A DNA stretch of 64,000 nucleotides. It comes from Rathayibacter sp. VKM Ac-2760 (GTDB lineage Bacteria > Actinomycetota > Actinomycetes > Actinomycetales > Microbacteriaceae). The stretch covers positions 496,001-560,000 of the forward strand of contig NZ_CP047173.1 in the NCBI RefSeq assembly GCF_009834185.1. Reading direction: 5' to 3'. The translations under genes were made by a program, and so were the position numbers. The notes below the pieces were generated by a model. It was not told the origin of the DNA, made no database searches, and worked only from the letters and a program-made list of their open reading frames with translations. How positions within the stretch are numbered: position 1 is the first letter of the stretch; each line of letters opens with the position of its first letter. This document shows, piece by piece, positions 15,571 to 24,663 of this stretch.

Positions 15571-16208
15571 TCCGGGTGGCGGTGGCCGACGACCACCTCC
15601 TCTTCTGCTCGGGCCTCCGGATGCTCATCGATGCGGAGGCCGACCTCGAGTTCTCCGGCGCCGCCCACAACGGATCAGCGGCCGTCGCCCTCGCGCTCCG
15701 CGACAACCCCGACGTCCTCCTCCTCGACGTCCGGATGCCCGTCTGCGACGGCATCTCGGCGGCCCGCCAGATCACACGCGCCCCGTCCTGCAGCACTCGC
15801 GTGATCATCCTCACCACTCATCAGCACGACAGCGCCACCGCGGAGGCCCTCGCCGCGGGCGCCTCCGGATTCCTGATGAAGGACGCCACGCCCGAGCTCC
15901 TCCTCGGGACCGTCCGAGCCGTCGCCGCGGGGCGGACCGTCGTCGCCGGCGCCGGCACGCGGGCCCCGCTCCGCGACTACGTCTCGACCGGCGCCACCCC
16001 CGCACCGGAGGCGATCGCCGTCCTCTCGACGAAGGAGCGGGAGATCTTCACCTCCGCCGCGCAGGGCCGCAGCGTCGCCGAGATGGCGGCCCAGGCGCAC
16101 CTCAGTGAATCCACCATCAAGAGCCACATCTCCAGCATCCTCAGCAAGCTCGGCCTCGCCTCGAGGCTCCAGCTGGTCGCCTTCGCGCACCAGCACGGGC
16201 TCGCCTGA
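15567..16208 (+). CDS. LuxR/NarL-family response regulator
   Basis: 213 residues, ATG overlapping the kinase stop. Receiver domain: acidic pocket VADDH (Asp8, Asp9), phospho-acceptor Asp54 in LLLDVRMP, the ILTTH Thr and FLMKDA Lys. The C-terminal LuxR HTH (about 150-213) contains LSTKEREIFTSAAQGRSVAE and LSESTIKSHISSILSKLG. It is activated by the adjacent kinase and binds DNA as a dimer; the inverted repeat at 14328-14355 is a candidate site. Confidence 0.92.
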   Translation: MIRVAVADDHLLFCSGLRMLIDAEADLEFSGAAHNGSAAVALALRDNPDVLLLDVRMPVCDGISAARQITRAPSCSTRVIILTTHQHDSATAEALAAGASGFLMKDATPELLLGTVRAVAAGRTVVAGAGTRAPLRDYVSTGATPAPEAIAVLSTKEREIFTSAAQGRSVAEMAAQAHLSESTIKSHISSILSKLGLASRLQLVAFAHQHGLA

Positions 16209-16312
16209 CCCGACTCCCCGTGCCGCTCCCTCCCGCCATCGGAGCTGCTCCCTCCCGCCACCGCCACGGGAGTCCTTCGCGACCCCCGATCCCCACGAGA
16301 AGAGGCCCGACC

Positions 16313-17335
16313 ATGATCGAGATCGAGTTCCTGCCCATCGGAGAAGAGACGGACACCGGAGACGCGATCCTGCTCCACTTCACCGAGCCCGCCACCGCCG
16401 TCGATCGCGTCGTCCTCATCGACGGGGGCTTCGCCGAGACCGGCGAGGCCGTCGCGGCACACGTCCGCCGGTACTACGACCGCTCGCACCTCGACCTGGT
16501 GGTCTGCACGCATCCCGACAACGACCACATCGCCGGACTCTTCGACGTCTTCGAGCGCCTCTCCGTCGGCGAGCTCCTCCTGCACCGTCCGAGCGAGCAC
16601 GGCTACCGGTCCGACGACGTGAAGTCCGATCTGGTCGACGAGCTCATCGAGCTCGCGCGGTCCCACGACACGACCGTCACGACCGACGCCTGGGCCGGCA
16701 GCACGTTCTTCTCCGGCGCCCTGATGATCGCCGGGCCGACGCGGGAGTACTACTGCGCGCTGCTGCAGGAGCAGACCAGTCCCGCCGCGAAGGTCTCGAT
16801 GACCCTCGCCTCCCTGCTGCGGGCATCGTCGGCAGCGATCAGGACGGCGCTCACTCCGCGCTCGACCGACCCCGGCGAGGGCGAGCTGACGGATCACGGC
16901 GGCACCACGGCGCGCAACAACAGCAGCATCGTCCTCGACGTCCAGGTGGACGGACACCGGGCCGTCTTCACCGGCGACGCTGGCGTCCCCGCCCTGGACC
17001 TGGCCGTCGAGGCGATCGCGGCCGCCGGCCGTCTCGGATCCGCCCCCGACTTCTTCGACGTCCCCCACCACGGCTCCCGGCACAACCTCGACTCCGCCGT
17101 CCTCGACCGGCTCCTCGGCCCCGTCGTCGGCGCCACCGGTGAGCGCACCGCCTTCGTCAGCGTCGGGAGGAAGGCCGACGAGTTCCCGCGCGCGGACGTC
17201 GCCAACGCGATCAAGCGGCGGGGGTACGACGTCTGCGCGACGCGGGGACGGACTATTCGGACCTCCCGCGACGCCCCGCCGCGCGACGGCTGGGTGGCCC
17301 TGGAGCCACTGCCCTGGGTCGAGCCGGACGAGTGA
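16313..17335 (+). CDS. MBL-fold metallohydrolase (ComEC-type)
   Basis: 340 residues from the ATG at 16313, preceded by AGAAGAGG. Metallo-beta-lactamase fold with the zinc motif THPDNDHIAGL (HxDxDH), then FTGDAG, and VPHHGSRHN near residue 245, as in ComEC C-terminal-like and soluble competence-type MBL proteins. There is no signal peptide or membrane helix, so it is cytoplasmic. By family it could act on a phosphodiester or nucleic acid. It is followed 5 bp later by a membrane-protein gene and then a DUF3892 gene; stand-alone MBL proteins of this type often appear in accessory or defence-like clusters (inference). Confidence 0.8.
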   Translation: MIEIEFLPIGEETDTGDAILLHFTEPATAVDRVVLIDGGFAETGEAVAAHVRRYYDRSHLDLVVCTHPDNDHIAGLFDVFERLSVGELLLHRPSEHGYRSDDVKSDLVDELIELARSHDTTVTTDAWAGSTFFSGALMIAGPTREYYCALLQEQTSPAAKVSMTLASLLRASSAAIRTALTPRSTDPGEGELTDHGGTTARNNSSIVLDVQVDGHRAVFTGDAGVPALDLAVEAIAAAGRLGSAPDFFDVPHHGSRHNLDSAVLDRLLGPVVGATGERTAFVSVGRKADEFPRADVANAIKRRGYDVCATRGRTIRTSRDAPPRDGWVALEPLPWVEPDE

Positions 17336-17370
17336 CGGCGATGGACCGCTACCAGGCGACGACGTAGCTC

Positions 17371-18054
17371 GTGCCGGCGCTCGCCGTGCTCGCCCCCGTC
17401 ACCCTCGCCGCCGTCGTCGTCTTCCGCGTCGACGATCTTCCGCGCTCCCTCCTCACCGTGGCCGCCGCCACCGGCTTCCACCTCGTCGTCCTGCGGCTCG
17501 TCCGGGACCGCGGCAACCAGGTCCAGGCGCGGCTCTGGGAGCGCTGGGGCGGGCAGCCGACCGCGGCGCGGCTCCGCTGGCGCTCCACGCAGGATCACTC
17601 GGCCCACGGTGAGCTCCATCGCCGGATCCAGAGGGTGACGGGCGTGCAGCTGCCGACGGCGTCCGCCGAGCACGCGGATCCGGGGCGGGCGGACGCCGCC
17701 TACGAGCGCGCGGTCGCTCAGCTGCGGGAGCTGACCCGCGACCACGCGCGCCACCATCGGGTCTTCACCGAGCTCCTCGAGTACAGCGCCGCGAGGAACC
17801 TCCTCGGCGTGAAGCCGCTCGGACTCGTCGTCGCCGTCGTCGTCGCCGTCCTCTCGGGAGCCGCGGCCGCCCTCACCGCCGCCGGTGCGATGGGCTGGTC
17901 CTGGCCGCCGATCGTCCTCAGCGGAGGGGGCGCCGTCCTCGCCGCGGTGGTGTGGCTCGTCGTCGTCACGCCCGCGTACGTCGAGTCGTCGGCCGCCCGC
18001 TACGCCGACGCGCTGCTCGGCGCCGTGCTCGAGCCGGGGCGGAGCCGGTCGTGA
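17371..18054 (+). CDS. Membrane protein of unknown function; gene interrupted by an early amber codon
   Basis: 227 residues if started at the GTG at 17371. An ATG at 17341, 5 bp after the MBL gene, is in the same frame and reads MDRYQATT, then TAG, then LVPALAVLAP. The natural protein probably began at 17341 and a sense codon (such as TAC) became TAG at 17365-17367. Two N-terminal hydrophobic segments, a charged cytoplasmic middle (RLWERWGGQPTAARLRW, ELTRDHARHHRVFTELLEY) and two C-terminal helices (about 152-176 and 180-200). I do not recognise the family. The internal GTG may rescue translation, but the first helix would lose its N-terminal flank. Confidence 0.65.
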   Translation: MPALAVLAPVTLAAVVVFRVDDLPRSLLTVAAATGFHLVVLRLVRDRGNQVQARLWERWGGQPTAARLRWRSTQDHSAHGELHRRIQRVTGVQLPTASAEHADPGRADAAYERAVAQLRELTRDHARHHRVFTELLEYSAARNLLGVKPLGLVVAVVVAVLSGAAAALTAAGAMGWSWPPIVLSGGGAVLAAVVWLVVVTPAYVESSAARYADALLGAVLEPGRSRS

Positions 18055-18203
18055 GCGTCGGCGGCCGCGAGCCGCGGACAGGGCGATCCGCACGGGGGCC
18101 GCCGTGAGCCGGGGAAGGGGACGACCGCCGACACCGGCAAGGCGATCGCTCGCACCTTCGCGAGCCCGATCGAACGAATCGAACTCACAGGGATGAGAAG
18201 ACC

Positions 18204-18482
18204 ATGGCGATCGAGATCACGCACGTCCGCTTCGGCGGACGGCAGAGGACGTACGAGGCGATCACCCACTACAAGTGGCGCAATCGGGAGAACGGCACGA
18301 CCAACTCCTCCGCCAAGCCGGCCCTCGTCGCCGCGGTGGACGGTGGGACCCTCGCCTACGTCGGCTCCGGCGCCCAGCAGGTCCGGGTCGTCGCGGTGCA
18401 CCCCCTCGGAGCTCTGCCCTACCTGCGCACTTCCGCGGACCGGACCGGGAGCAACAACCTCCTGTCGCTCCCGACGTTCTGA
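18204..18482 (+). CDS. DUF3892 domain protein
   Basis: 92 residues, ATG after GGGATGAGAAGACC. The whole protein is one DUF3892 domain: ITHVRFGGRQRTYEAITHYK at the start, WRNRENG, AVDGGTLAYVGSG in the middle and ALPYLRTSADRTGSNNLLSL at the end. The function of the family is not known to me. It is soluble and small, and lies 150 bp after the membrane gene in the same direction as the MBL gene, suggesting one functional set. Confidence 0.8.
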   Translation: MAIEITHVRFGGRQRTYEAITHYKWRNRENGTTNSSAKPALVAAVDGGTLAYVGSGAQQVRVVAVHPLGALPYLRTSADRTGSNNLLSLPTF

Positions 18483-18606
18483 GACGCGGGCCGAACGGCG
18501 GCGAGGCGTGCCCGTCACTGACAGGAGGGCACGTCTCGTCGCTCCGAGACGCGAGACCCCCCGGCGCGACGGAGCCGTCCGGTTCCGAGCGGACCGGGGG
18601 CCTCAC

Positions 18607-19461
18607 TCACGTGCAGAGCGGCTCGCCGAGGTCGATCGTCTCGCCGTCGCGGGTGATGCTGCCGGCCGCGCAGAGGCGCGTCGCCGCGTCCGTCCGCACG
18701 ACCATGTGGGTGTACGCGCCCTGGACGCCGTCCATCGTCGACTCCTGCCGGTCCGCGTCCTGGTTCGGGCCGACCGGGTACACCTCGATGTGAACGCTGT
18801 TGCCGCTGCTCTGGTTGTCGTTCCGGGTGATCCGGCCCCAGCCGGCCTGGCACTGATCGGACCAGATCACTTCGAGCACCACGGTCTCGACCCGCGTCTC
18901 GAGTGCCGCCGCGTCGGCATCGTCGATGCAGTCGGTCAGAACCGGGTCCACCCCGGTCGCGGCGGCGAGCCGCGGCGAGTCCTCCGGCGTCGGAAGGCCG
19001 ACGGCGGCACCGCGGTCGTCCGCTGACGCGATGCCGGTGGCGACGGCGGCCCCCGCGCCGAAGGCGACGACCGTCAGCAGGGCGGCGGCCGGGATCGACA
19101 GCCTCCGCTGGAGGGCGCTGCGAAAGGATCGCGGCTGAGCGGGAGGCGCGGGCTCCGACGACGTCGACGCTTCGGCAGCGGGCGAGTCGGGCCCGGCCTC
19201 GGGGAGCGCCGAGGTCAGCCGCACCCTCCGGTCGAGCCAGGCGCCGGAGTCGCCGCCGAGGGCGCGGACGAGGGAGTCCAGCGTGCGCTCCGAGGGGAGC
19301 TGCTTGCCGTTGAGCGCATCGGAGAGGGCGGACTTCGAGACGCCCGACTCCTTCTGCAGGTGCAGGAGCGTCGGATTCCCCGCTTCCAGCCGCAGCCTGC
19401 GCAGGTCGGTCGCCAGGAGTGCGATCTCGGTGCTCCGGTCCGGTGAGCCGGCTGGTCGCAT
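18607..19461 (-). CDS. XRE-type HTH membrane protein with DUF2690 domain
   Basis: 284 residues from the ATG at 19461. The N-terminal XRE HTH (about 10-75) includes LLHLQKESGVSKSALSDALN and LPSERTLDSLVRALG. A Pro/Ser-rich linker, one membrane helix (about 125-150) and an extracytoplasmic DUF2690 domain follow, with paired Cys (LTDCIDDAD, WSDQCQAGWGRITR, RLCAAGS, EPLCT). The topology is cytoplasmic HTH and outside sensor-like domain. It is convergent with the DUF3892 gene. A second, broken copy of its 3' end lies at 11140-11225. Confidence 0.85.
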   Translation of the reverse strand: MRPAGSPDRSTEIALLATDLRRLRLEAGNPTLLHLQKESGVSKSALSDALNGKQLPSERTLDSLVRALGGDSGAWLDRRVRLTSALPEAGPDSPAAEASTSSEPAPPAQPRSFRSALQRRLSIPAAALLTVVAFGAGAAVATGIASADDRGAAVGLPTPEDSPRLAAATGVDPVLTDCIDDADAAALETRVETVVLEVIWSDQCQAGWGRITRNDNQSSGNSVHIEVYPVGPNQDADRQESTMDGVQGAYTHMVVRTDAATRLCAAGSITRDGETIDLGEPLCT

Positions 19462-19621
19462 CGTCGACACCCTTCTGACCGACCACCCGCTCGGCACGAG
19501 GTCCACGGTACTGGAGCCGCGGTCGCACGAGCTCGGTGATCCGGGCGTCCTCGCGACCATCAGCTCCCAGCCCCGGCAGGGGCGGTCCGGGCCGACGCGG
19601 CACCGCGGGGCGGATCGCGGC

Positions 19622-19957
19622 TCACACCCCGATCGTGAGCCCGGAGACCAGCCCGCCCGCCTCCTGGACGAAGTGATGGCGGAGCTCGACGCGCCCGCCC
19701 GGGAAGTCGCCCACGAGGAGCACGACGACGTCCGCCGCGGTGGCGTGCTGCACCGCCGAGATCCGCGTCGAGGTCGTCGTGAACTCGCTCGCCGGTCCGG
19801 AGAGCCAGCCGAGGATCTCCTCGCGCCCGCGGTAGGTGCGACCGTCGTCGACGACGACCGCGTCGACGGTGAAGACGTCGATCACCCGGGCGGGGTCCGG
19901 GCCGTCCATCAGATCGAAGTAGGACTCGACGGTGGGGGAGAGCTCTGCTCTGGTCAT
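19622..19957 (-). CDS. SnoaL-like (NTF2-fold) protein
   Basis: 111 residues from the ATG at 19957; the open frame upstream is not needed. The sequence ESYFDLMDGPDPARVIDVFT, TYRGREEILGWLSGP and ELRHHFVQEAG is the standard alpha+beta cone of SnoaL-like polyketide-cyclase/isomerase relatives. Substrate unknown. It is transcribed in the same direction as the MerR gene upstream (108 bp away), which may regulate it. Confidence 0.8.
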   Translation of the reverse strand: MTRAELSPTVESYFDLMDGPDPARVIDVFTVDAVVVDDGRTYRGREEILGWLSGPASEFTTTSTRISAVQHATAADVVVLLVGDFPGGRVELRHHFVQEAGGLVSGLTIGV

Positions 19958-20065
19958 GGTGGTCAGCCTCCGCTGGATCGGGTGGTCGTGACCGCGCCGC
20001 CGCGGCCGTTCGCTCACTTGTCGAGCATCGGCCTTCCCCCGAGGGGAAGGTCCAGCGGGACCCCC

Positions 20066-20878
20066 TCAGCGTCCCGTGCGGAAGACCGGCCAGCCGATCT
20101 CGGTCACCGGATCGTCGGCGGAGCTGCGCAGATAGCTCTCCCGGATCGGGCCGTCGACGCCGATCTCATGGTCCGCGACGTAGGCGCCGAGGACTCCGTA
20201 GCTCTGCGCCATCGTCTCCTCGGGGCCGCGATGCGTCAGGACCGCCACGTCGACTCCCGGCACCACCTCTCCGCGCACCCCCGGGGGAAGGGGCGGGAGG
20301 CCCTGCAGAGACACCACCGGCTGGAGCAGGACGGCCTCGCCCCGCTCCGACAGGAACAGCTCGGTGTCCCAGATCCCACCGCGGGGTCCCGCCGGAGCGA
20401 CTCCGGCGTCCGCCGCGGCGCTGTCCAGCGACGTCCACGCGGCCGAGTACCAGGCGCTGAGGTCGGCGAGGTCGATCACGGCCCTGACGACGAGCGCCGG
20501 CGTCGCGGGCAGCGTCCGGAGTTCGATGCGAGGGTCCTCCGGTCCCGGCGCGAGCAGCCCCCTCAGCGACACGACCGCCGCACGAGTGGCCTCCAGTCGC
20601 TCTTCGAGGCGCTCCAGGTGCTGCGCGACCAGCTCGTTCCGTGACGAGACGTCGCCGGCGGCCAGAATGCTGCGGATCGTCTCCACCGGCACCTCGAGCG
20701 CCCGGAGCTGCCGGACGACCTGCGCGTGGGCGATCTGCTCGCTGCCGTACCAGCGGTAGCCGTTGTCCGGATCGATCGACACCGGATGCAGGACGCCGGA
20801 GCGGTGATAGAAGCGCAGGGTCTTCGCGCTCAACCGCGTCGCCCGCGAGAAGTCCCCGATCGTCATCCTGCCCCTCAT
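20066..20878 (-). CDS. MerR-family regulator with GyrI-like effector domain
   Basis: 270 residues. The N-terminal winged HTH is MTIGDFSRATRLSAKTLRFY with HRSGVLHPVSIDPDNGYRWY, followed by a coiled dimerisation helix (about 75-110). The C-terminal half (about 125-270) is a GyrI/SOUL-like ligand-binding domain (AVLTHRGPEETMAQSYGVLG). BltR/Mta-type relatives activate multidrug transporters; no transporter is adjacent, so the target is unclear. The start used has GGGAG 6 nt upstream; an ATG four codons later is also possible. Confidence 0.85.
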   Translation of the reverse strand: MRGRMTIGDFSRATRLSAKTLRFYHRSGVLHPVSIDPDNGYRWYGSEQIAHAQVVRQLRALEVPVETIRSILAAGDVSSRNELVAQHLERLEERLEATRAAVVSLRGLLAPGPEDPRIELRTLPATPALVVRAVIDLADLSAWYSAAWTSLDSAAADAGVAPAGPRGGIWDTELFLSERGEAVLLQPVVSLQGLPPLPPGVRGEVVPGVDVAVLTHRGPEETMAQSYGVLGAYVADHEIGVDGPIRESYLRSSADDPVTEIGWPVFRTGR

Positions 20879-20956
20879 CGTCCGCTCCCGCCCTTCCTCC
20901 GCAGGGCCTGCTCGCCCCCTTGCCGGTTCTGCTCGCCAGACGAATGCGGTCCGGTG

Positions 20957-21580
20957 TCACCCGACCAGCGTCGCTGCGCGCTCGAGCGCGCGCCTCAGTT
21001 CGTCCCGCTTCCGGGACTGGTTCATGGCGCGCTGGCCCGGGCTCCATGAGTCGATGACGGTCGGGCCGCCGGTGAGGTGAGGAGCGATGTTCGCGGCCCA
21101 GCCGCTCCTCACGATCGTGCCGGCGTTGACCACGACCCGAAGGTTCGGCAGCAGCAGCAGAAGCCGGCGCAGCTCCATCGCGCCCTGCCTCACATCCTGG
21201 ACGTCGGCGGAGCCCTCGCCGTCGAGCCGCCAGGGCAGCATGTTCCAGATCAGCGTGCGATCGTGCAGGCCGACCTCGTCGCGCAGCGACCAGAGGGTGG
21301 CGGCGGTCTGATCGGCGTTGTCGACGGAGACGAAGCCGGATCCGTCCGGACCAGCGGCCATCGGACCCGGCGCTTCGAGCACGAGGAGCGCGCGCGCCTC
21401 GACACCGGCCTCGGCGGGATCGAAGTCCGGCACCACGGGGTCGGGATGCCTGCGCGCTCGCCGCGCGACGAGTTCGTCGCGGAACACGCGAAGAGGCTGC
21501 ACCGAGGGCTCGCTCTCGAGCATCTTCCGACGCTCATCCACGGCGGAAGGATCATCGTGGAAGCCTTGCGGCGCGCTCAT
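20957..21580 (-). CDS. Uracil-DNA glycosylase-family protein
   Basis: 207 residues from the ATG at 21580 (GGAG 7 nt upstream); a GTG two codons earlier is weaker. UDG-superfamily features: ALLVLEAPGPMA near residue 65 (motif 1 position), IWNMLPWRL in the centre and a C-terminal TVIDSWSPGQRAMNQ replacing the HPSP-type motif. Such relatives are common in actinobacteria and may act in uracil repair or have lost activity. No signal peptide; monocistronic. Confidence 0.75.
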   Translation of the reverse strand: MSAPQGFHDDPSAVDERRKMLESEPSVQPLRVFRDELVARRARRHPDPVVPDFDPAEAGVEARALLVLEAPGPMAAGPDGSGFVSVDNADQTAATLWSLRDEVGLHDRTLIWNMLPWRLDGEGSADVQDVRQGAMELRRLLLLLPNLRVVVNAGTIVRSGWAANIAPHLTGGPTVIDSWSPGQRAMNQSRKRDELRRALERAATLVG

Positions 21581-21852
21581 GAACACACTCCGAGGCTAGC
21601 CCGGCGTCGATGGCCAGGAGGAGGAGAAAGAAGCTCGGAGTACTTCGCGGGGTGGTGATCCGCTCGACGACTCGCGCACCCTCCGACTCTTCTTGTCCGA
21701 GAAGCCGGGACAGTGGAGAGAAGTCGGTTCCGTCCGAAGAAGAAGAAGCTGGAGAAAGCCGAAGAAAGTGGGAAGATCGGCGAAACGACGCCGGAGGCGG
21801 GAGCGCCGGGCAGTGCTGATGCGCTGTTGTCGGTCGATGACTGGAGGTCGCT
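21581..21852. other. Intergenic region between divergent genes
   Basis: 272 bp. A purine-rich tract lies on the plus strand (about 21735-21775, many GAA/AAG triplets). It must hold promoters for the glycosylase gene and for the lipoprotein gene, whose GTG at 21853 has GGAGG about 6 nt upstream. No gene seen. Confidence 0.4.
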
Positions 21853-23035
21853 GTGCGCTCTGCTGGACGTGGAATCCCTTGGATCTCCGCCGCGGTGACA
21901 GCGCTCGTCCTCTCGGCATGCACCGCGGAGGAAGCTCCCTCGCTGACCCCGGGTACGACGACCGCGGCGACAGCCGCGGTGGAAGTGGGTGAGAGTACTG
22001 ACCCGTCCTTCGCGCCGACTCCCTCCGCCGAAGTCGACATGAGCGCGTGCCTCTTCAGCGCAGAGGAAGTGCAGACGATCCTCGCTCCGTGGCTCGCCGC
22101 GGGGTCCGTCTCGCTCGCCATCGAGGACACGGCCGAGGATGAGGGCTTCTGCCTCTACGAGCTGCCGGCCGGATCGATGTCGGGCGGGGGGGAACGCTTC
22201 CCAGGGCACAGCAGGCACCTTGACGATCCGCCGGTACAGCTATCAATCGAATCAGATCATCACGAGAAGTACTCGCGACGTCAGCCGCGATTTCGGCGGC
22301 TCGACCCCGGATGCGGTGTACGAGTCGTCCCGGATCGCGACGTTCGACGTCACGGCCGCATCCTCCTTCACCGATCGAGCCACCGACCTGCCCGAGGTCG
22401 GCTCGGGATCCGTGGTCGACCTCGGGGGCGGCGTGGTGACCTGGAACGAGGGCAGCTGGTTCACCTTCTCCGTCTCGGGCGAGAAGATCAACGAGCAGAG
22501 CGGTGAGGCCGCAATGGCCGTCGCGCCGGCCCTCGCGAGCAAGGACCCCCGTCCGGCTTCCGCGGATCGCAACGGGAGCGGGTGCGCACAGCTGTTCGGA
22601 GCGGAGATGACCGCGACGCTCGTCGGGACGGGGTTCGCTCTCGACCAGGTGGTCTCGGCGGACGACGTCGGCATCGGCCTCGAGGACGAGGCGCTCCAGA
22701 CCATCGCGGCGGTACACGGGAGCGACCTGACCTGCAGATGGCGCACGAGCAGCATCCACTACGGCATCACCACGCGCGTGATGGAGCTGAGCACCTCCGA
22801 GGCGTCTCTCGTGGCCTCGGCCCTCTCCTCGTCGGGCATGCAGTCCGAGGAACTGCTCGGGGGGAACCGGTTCTTCGCCACGGACGTGATTCCCGCCGCG
22901 GAGTCGGTCGACGGCGTCGACGGCGAGACGGGCAGGAGTCACTACCTTCGCGGGACGACATGGATCGCGACGACCTGGTCGGGACCCGCGCCCTCCGGCT
23001 ACACCCGCGACATCGTGGAGCACCTCGCGGACTGA
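21853..23035 (+). pseudogene. Frameshifted lipoprotein with two similar domains
   Basis: Starts at GTG 21853. The signal ends VLSAC (lipobox with Cys), followed by a Thr/Ala-rich linker and SACLFSAEEVQTILAPW. The frame breaks at a run of seven G (22186-22192). The other frame continues with NASQGTAGTLTIRRYSYQSN and runs open to 23035 with matching composition, including GCAQLFGAEMTATLVGTGF, which repeats the first domain's Cys-LF pattern. With six G the gene would be one protein of about 393 residues. It resembles DUF3558-type secreted lipoproteins in layout, though I cannot prove the family. Either a mutation, a phase-variable tract or a sequencing error. Confidence 0.7.
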
Positions 23036-23140
23036 CCGGCTGATCGGACCGCCCGGACCGCTCTCGCGATCCCGCCCGCGCTCAGCGTCCGCGAGCGGGG
23101 CGTGCGCACCAGGCGGTGGAGCGGCGCGGCGCCTCAGGCG

Positions 23141-23938
23141 TCACGGCACGATCGCGTCGATGTACCCGCCGTCCACCCGCACCGCGGCGCCCGTGGTCGC
23201 CGAGGCGAGCGGCGACGCGAGGTACACGACCATGTTCGCGATCTCCTCCGGCTCGATCAGTCGCTGGAGCAGCGACTGCGGGCGGTGCAGTCGCATGAAC
23301 TCGCGCTGCGCCTCCTCCCACGGGAGGGAGTGGTCGACGAGCTCGTAGACGAAGTCCTCGACCCCGCCGGTGTGCGTCGGCCCGGCGAGCACGCTGTTCA
23401 CGGTGACGCCGGAGCCGGCCGCGGCCTTGGCGAAGCCGCGCGAGACTCCGAGCAGCGCCGTCTTCGAGACGCCGTAGTGGATCATCTCGGCCGGAGTGAC
23501 CACGGCGGAGTCGCTGCCGATGTAGAGCACGCGCCCCCAGCCCTCCTCGGTCATCCCGGGCAGGTACGCGCGGGTGAGGCGGACGCCGGTCAGCACGTTG
23601 ACCTCGAAGTAGCGCCGCCACTCGTCGTCGGTGATGTCGAGTGGCTCGGTGCTGCCGAAGATGCCGAGGTTGTTGACGAGCACATCGACCCGCGGCACCG
23701 ACTCGAGCAGCTTCGCCGTGCCGGCCTCGGTGGACACGTCCGCCGCGACCCCGCGCGCCGCGGCCTCGGGCACCGCGGCCCGCACGTCCTTGATCGCGCG
23801 GCGCACCGAGCGCTCCGACCGGGCGTTGACGACCACCTCGGCGCCGGCGCGCGCCAGCCCGATCGCGATCGCCAGCCCGATGCCCTGCCCCGATCCCGTC
23901 ACCAGCGCCGTGCGCCCCGTCAGGTCCAGCTCGATCAT
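23141..23938 (-). CDS. SDR-family oxidoreductase
   Basis: 265 residues from the ATG at 23938. Classical short-chain dehydrogenase: TGSGQGIG cofactor loop near residue 12, VNNLG (NNAG motif), IGSDS with the catalytic Ser, HYGVSKTA with Tyr-x3-Lys. A C-terminal insert (about 190-225) follows. NAD(P)-dependent oxidation or reduction of an unknown alcohol/ketone. It is close in sequence style to the SDR at 32937-33728 (same VNNxG, NVLTGVRL/NVMSGVRL, HYGVSK/HYGVTK, RVDGGYI/RADGGVL), so the two are paralogs. Confidence 0.88.
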   Translation of the reverse strand: MIELDLTGRTALVTGSGQGIGLAIAIGLARAGAEVVVNARSERSVRRAIKDVRAAVPEAAARGVAADVSTEAGTAKLLESVPRVDVLVNNLGIFGSTEPLDITDDEWRRYFEVNVLTGVRLTRAYLPGMTEEGWGRVLYIGSDSAVVTPAEMIHYGVSKTALLGVSRGFAKAAAGSGVTVNSVLAGPTHTGGVEDFVYELVDHSLPWEEAQREFMRLHRPQSLLQRLIEPEEIANMVVYLASPLASATTGAAVRVDGGYIDAIVP

Positions 23939-24023
23939 GCCCGCTCCGCTCCGTCCGCCGCCTGCGGACTCCTCGGCAGAGGGTGCCACACGCCTCCGAC
24001 ACCAAGCCCAGGCTCGGCGCGGA

Positions 24024-24494
24024 TCAGCGCGGGACGACCGGTACGAGGAACCCGCCGGGCGTCTCGAACCGCGGCGCCGCGTACTCCTCGGGCAGCGTGT
24101 GCGCGGCGGCGCCCACCTCGGAGACCTCGAAGACGTCGTCCGAGACGTCGCCGACGAGGAACACGGAGTAGATCCGGGTGCCGTCCGCCGTGGTCCGGGC
24201 GAGTCCTCCGGCGAGCCGCTCCGAGCGCTGTCCGGACGGGTCGACGACGACCGACTCGCTCGGCGCCTCGACCGCCGCCACGTCGACGCCGGTCGTCTCG
24301 ATGCCGTCGAGGCACGGCTCCTCCGCGCCGGAGAACCCGGGATCGATGGCGAAGGGGCAGAACGTCATGCCCCCGTCGGCCGCGACCTGCAGATCCCCCT
24401 GCGCCCCCACGAGCTCCGGCCCGCCCGCGCACCCCGCCAGCCCGACCCCCAGCCCGACGGCCACCACCACGCCCGCCACCCCGCGCATCCTCAT
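24024..24494 (-). CDS. Putative lipoprotein
   Basis: 156 residues from the ATG at 24494 (MRMRGVAG). Signal peptide with lipobox GLAGC at about residue 22, then an acidic mature domain with two further Cys (TFCPFAIDPG, EPCLDGIETT). It ends FETPGGFLVPVVPR. No family recognised. It is transcribed after the iron-transport operon in the same direction, but a strong stem-loop at 24554-24593 separates them, so it is probably an independent unit. Confidence 0.65.
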   Translation of the reverse strand: MRMRGVAGVVVAVGLGVGLAGCAGGPELVGAQGDLQVAADGGMTFCPFAIDPGFSGAEEPCLDGIETTGVDVAAVEAPSESVVVDPSGQRSERLAGGLARTTADGTRIYSVFLVGDVSDDVFEVSEVGAAAHTLPEEYAAPRFETPGGFLVPVVPR

Positions 24495-24553
24495 GCCCCG
24501 CACCCTACCCACCCCCTTTGCAGGCACTCCGCCCGCCGCCGAGGCGTCCCGCA

Positions 24554-24593
24554 ACGGTCGAGGCGTCCACCCGGACCGGGACGCCTCGACCGT
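24554..24593 (-). terminator. Stem-loop terminator after the iron-transport operon
   Basis: Perfect 15-bp arms (24554-24568 ACGGTCGAGGCGTCC and 24579-24593) with a 10-nt loop, about 70 bp beyond the stop of the ATPase gene. No T-run, as is usual in high-GC actinobacteria. Confidence 0.6.
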
Positions 24594-24615
24594 CCGAGGA
24601 CGCCTCGCCGCCCCT

Positions 24616-24655
24616 TGCTGGTCGAGTAGCCCGCGAAGCGGGCGTATCGAGACCC
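24616..24655 (-). repeat. Dispersed palindromic repeat (single copy)
   Basis: One copy of the family that is clustered at 39450-39725, 50245-50573, 51325-51680, 53508-53690 and 59030-59290: gctggtcgagtag, then a GC hairpin (cccgc gaa gcggg), then cgtatcgagacc. Confidence 0.8.
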
Positions 24656-24663
24656 CCCACCCC

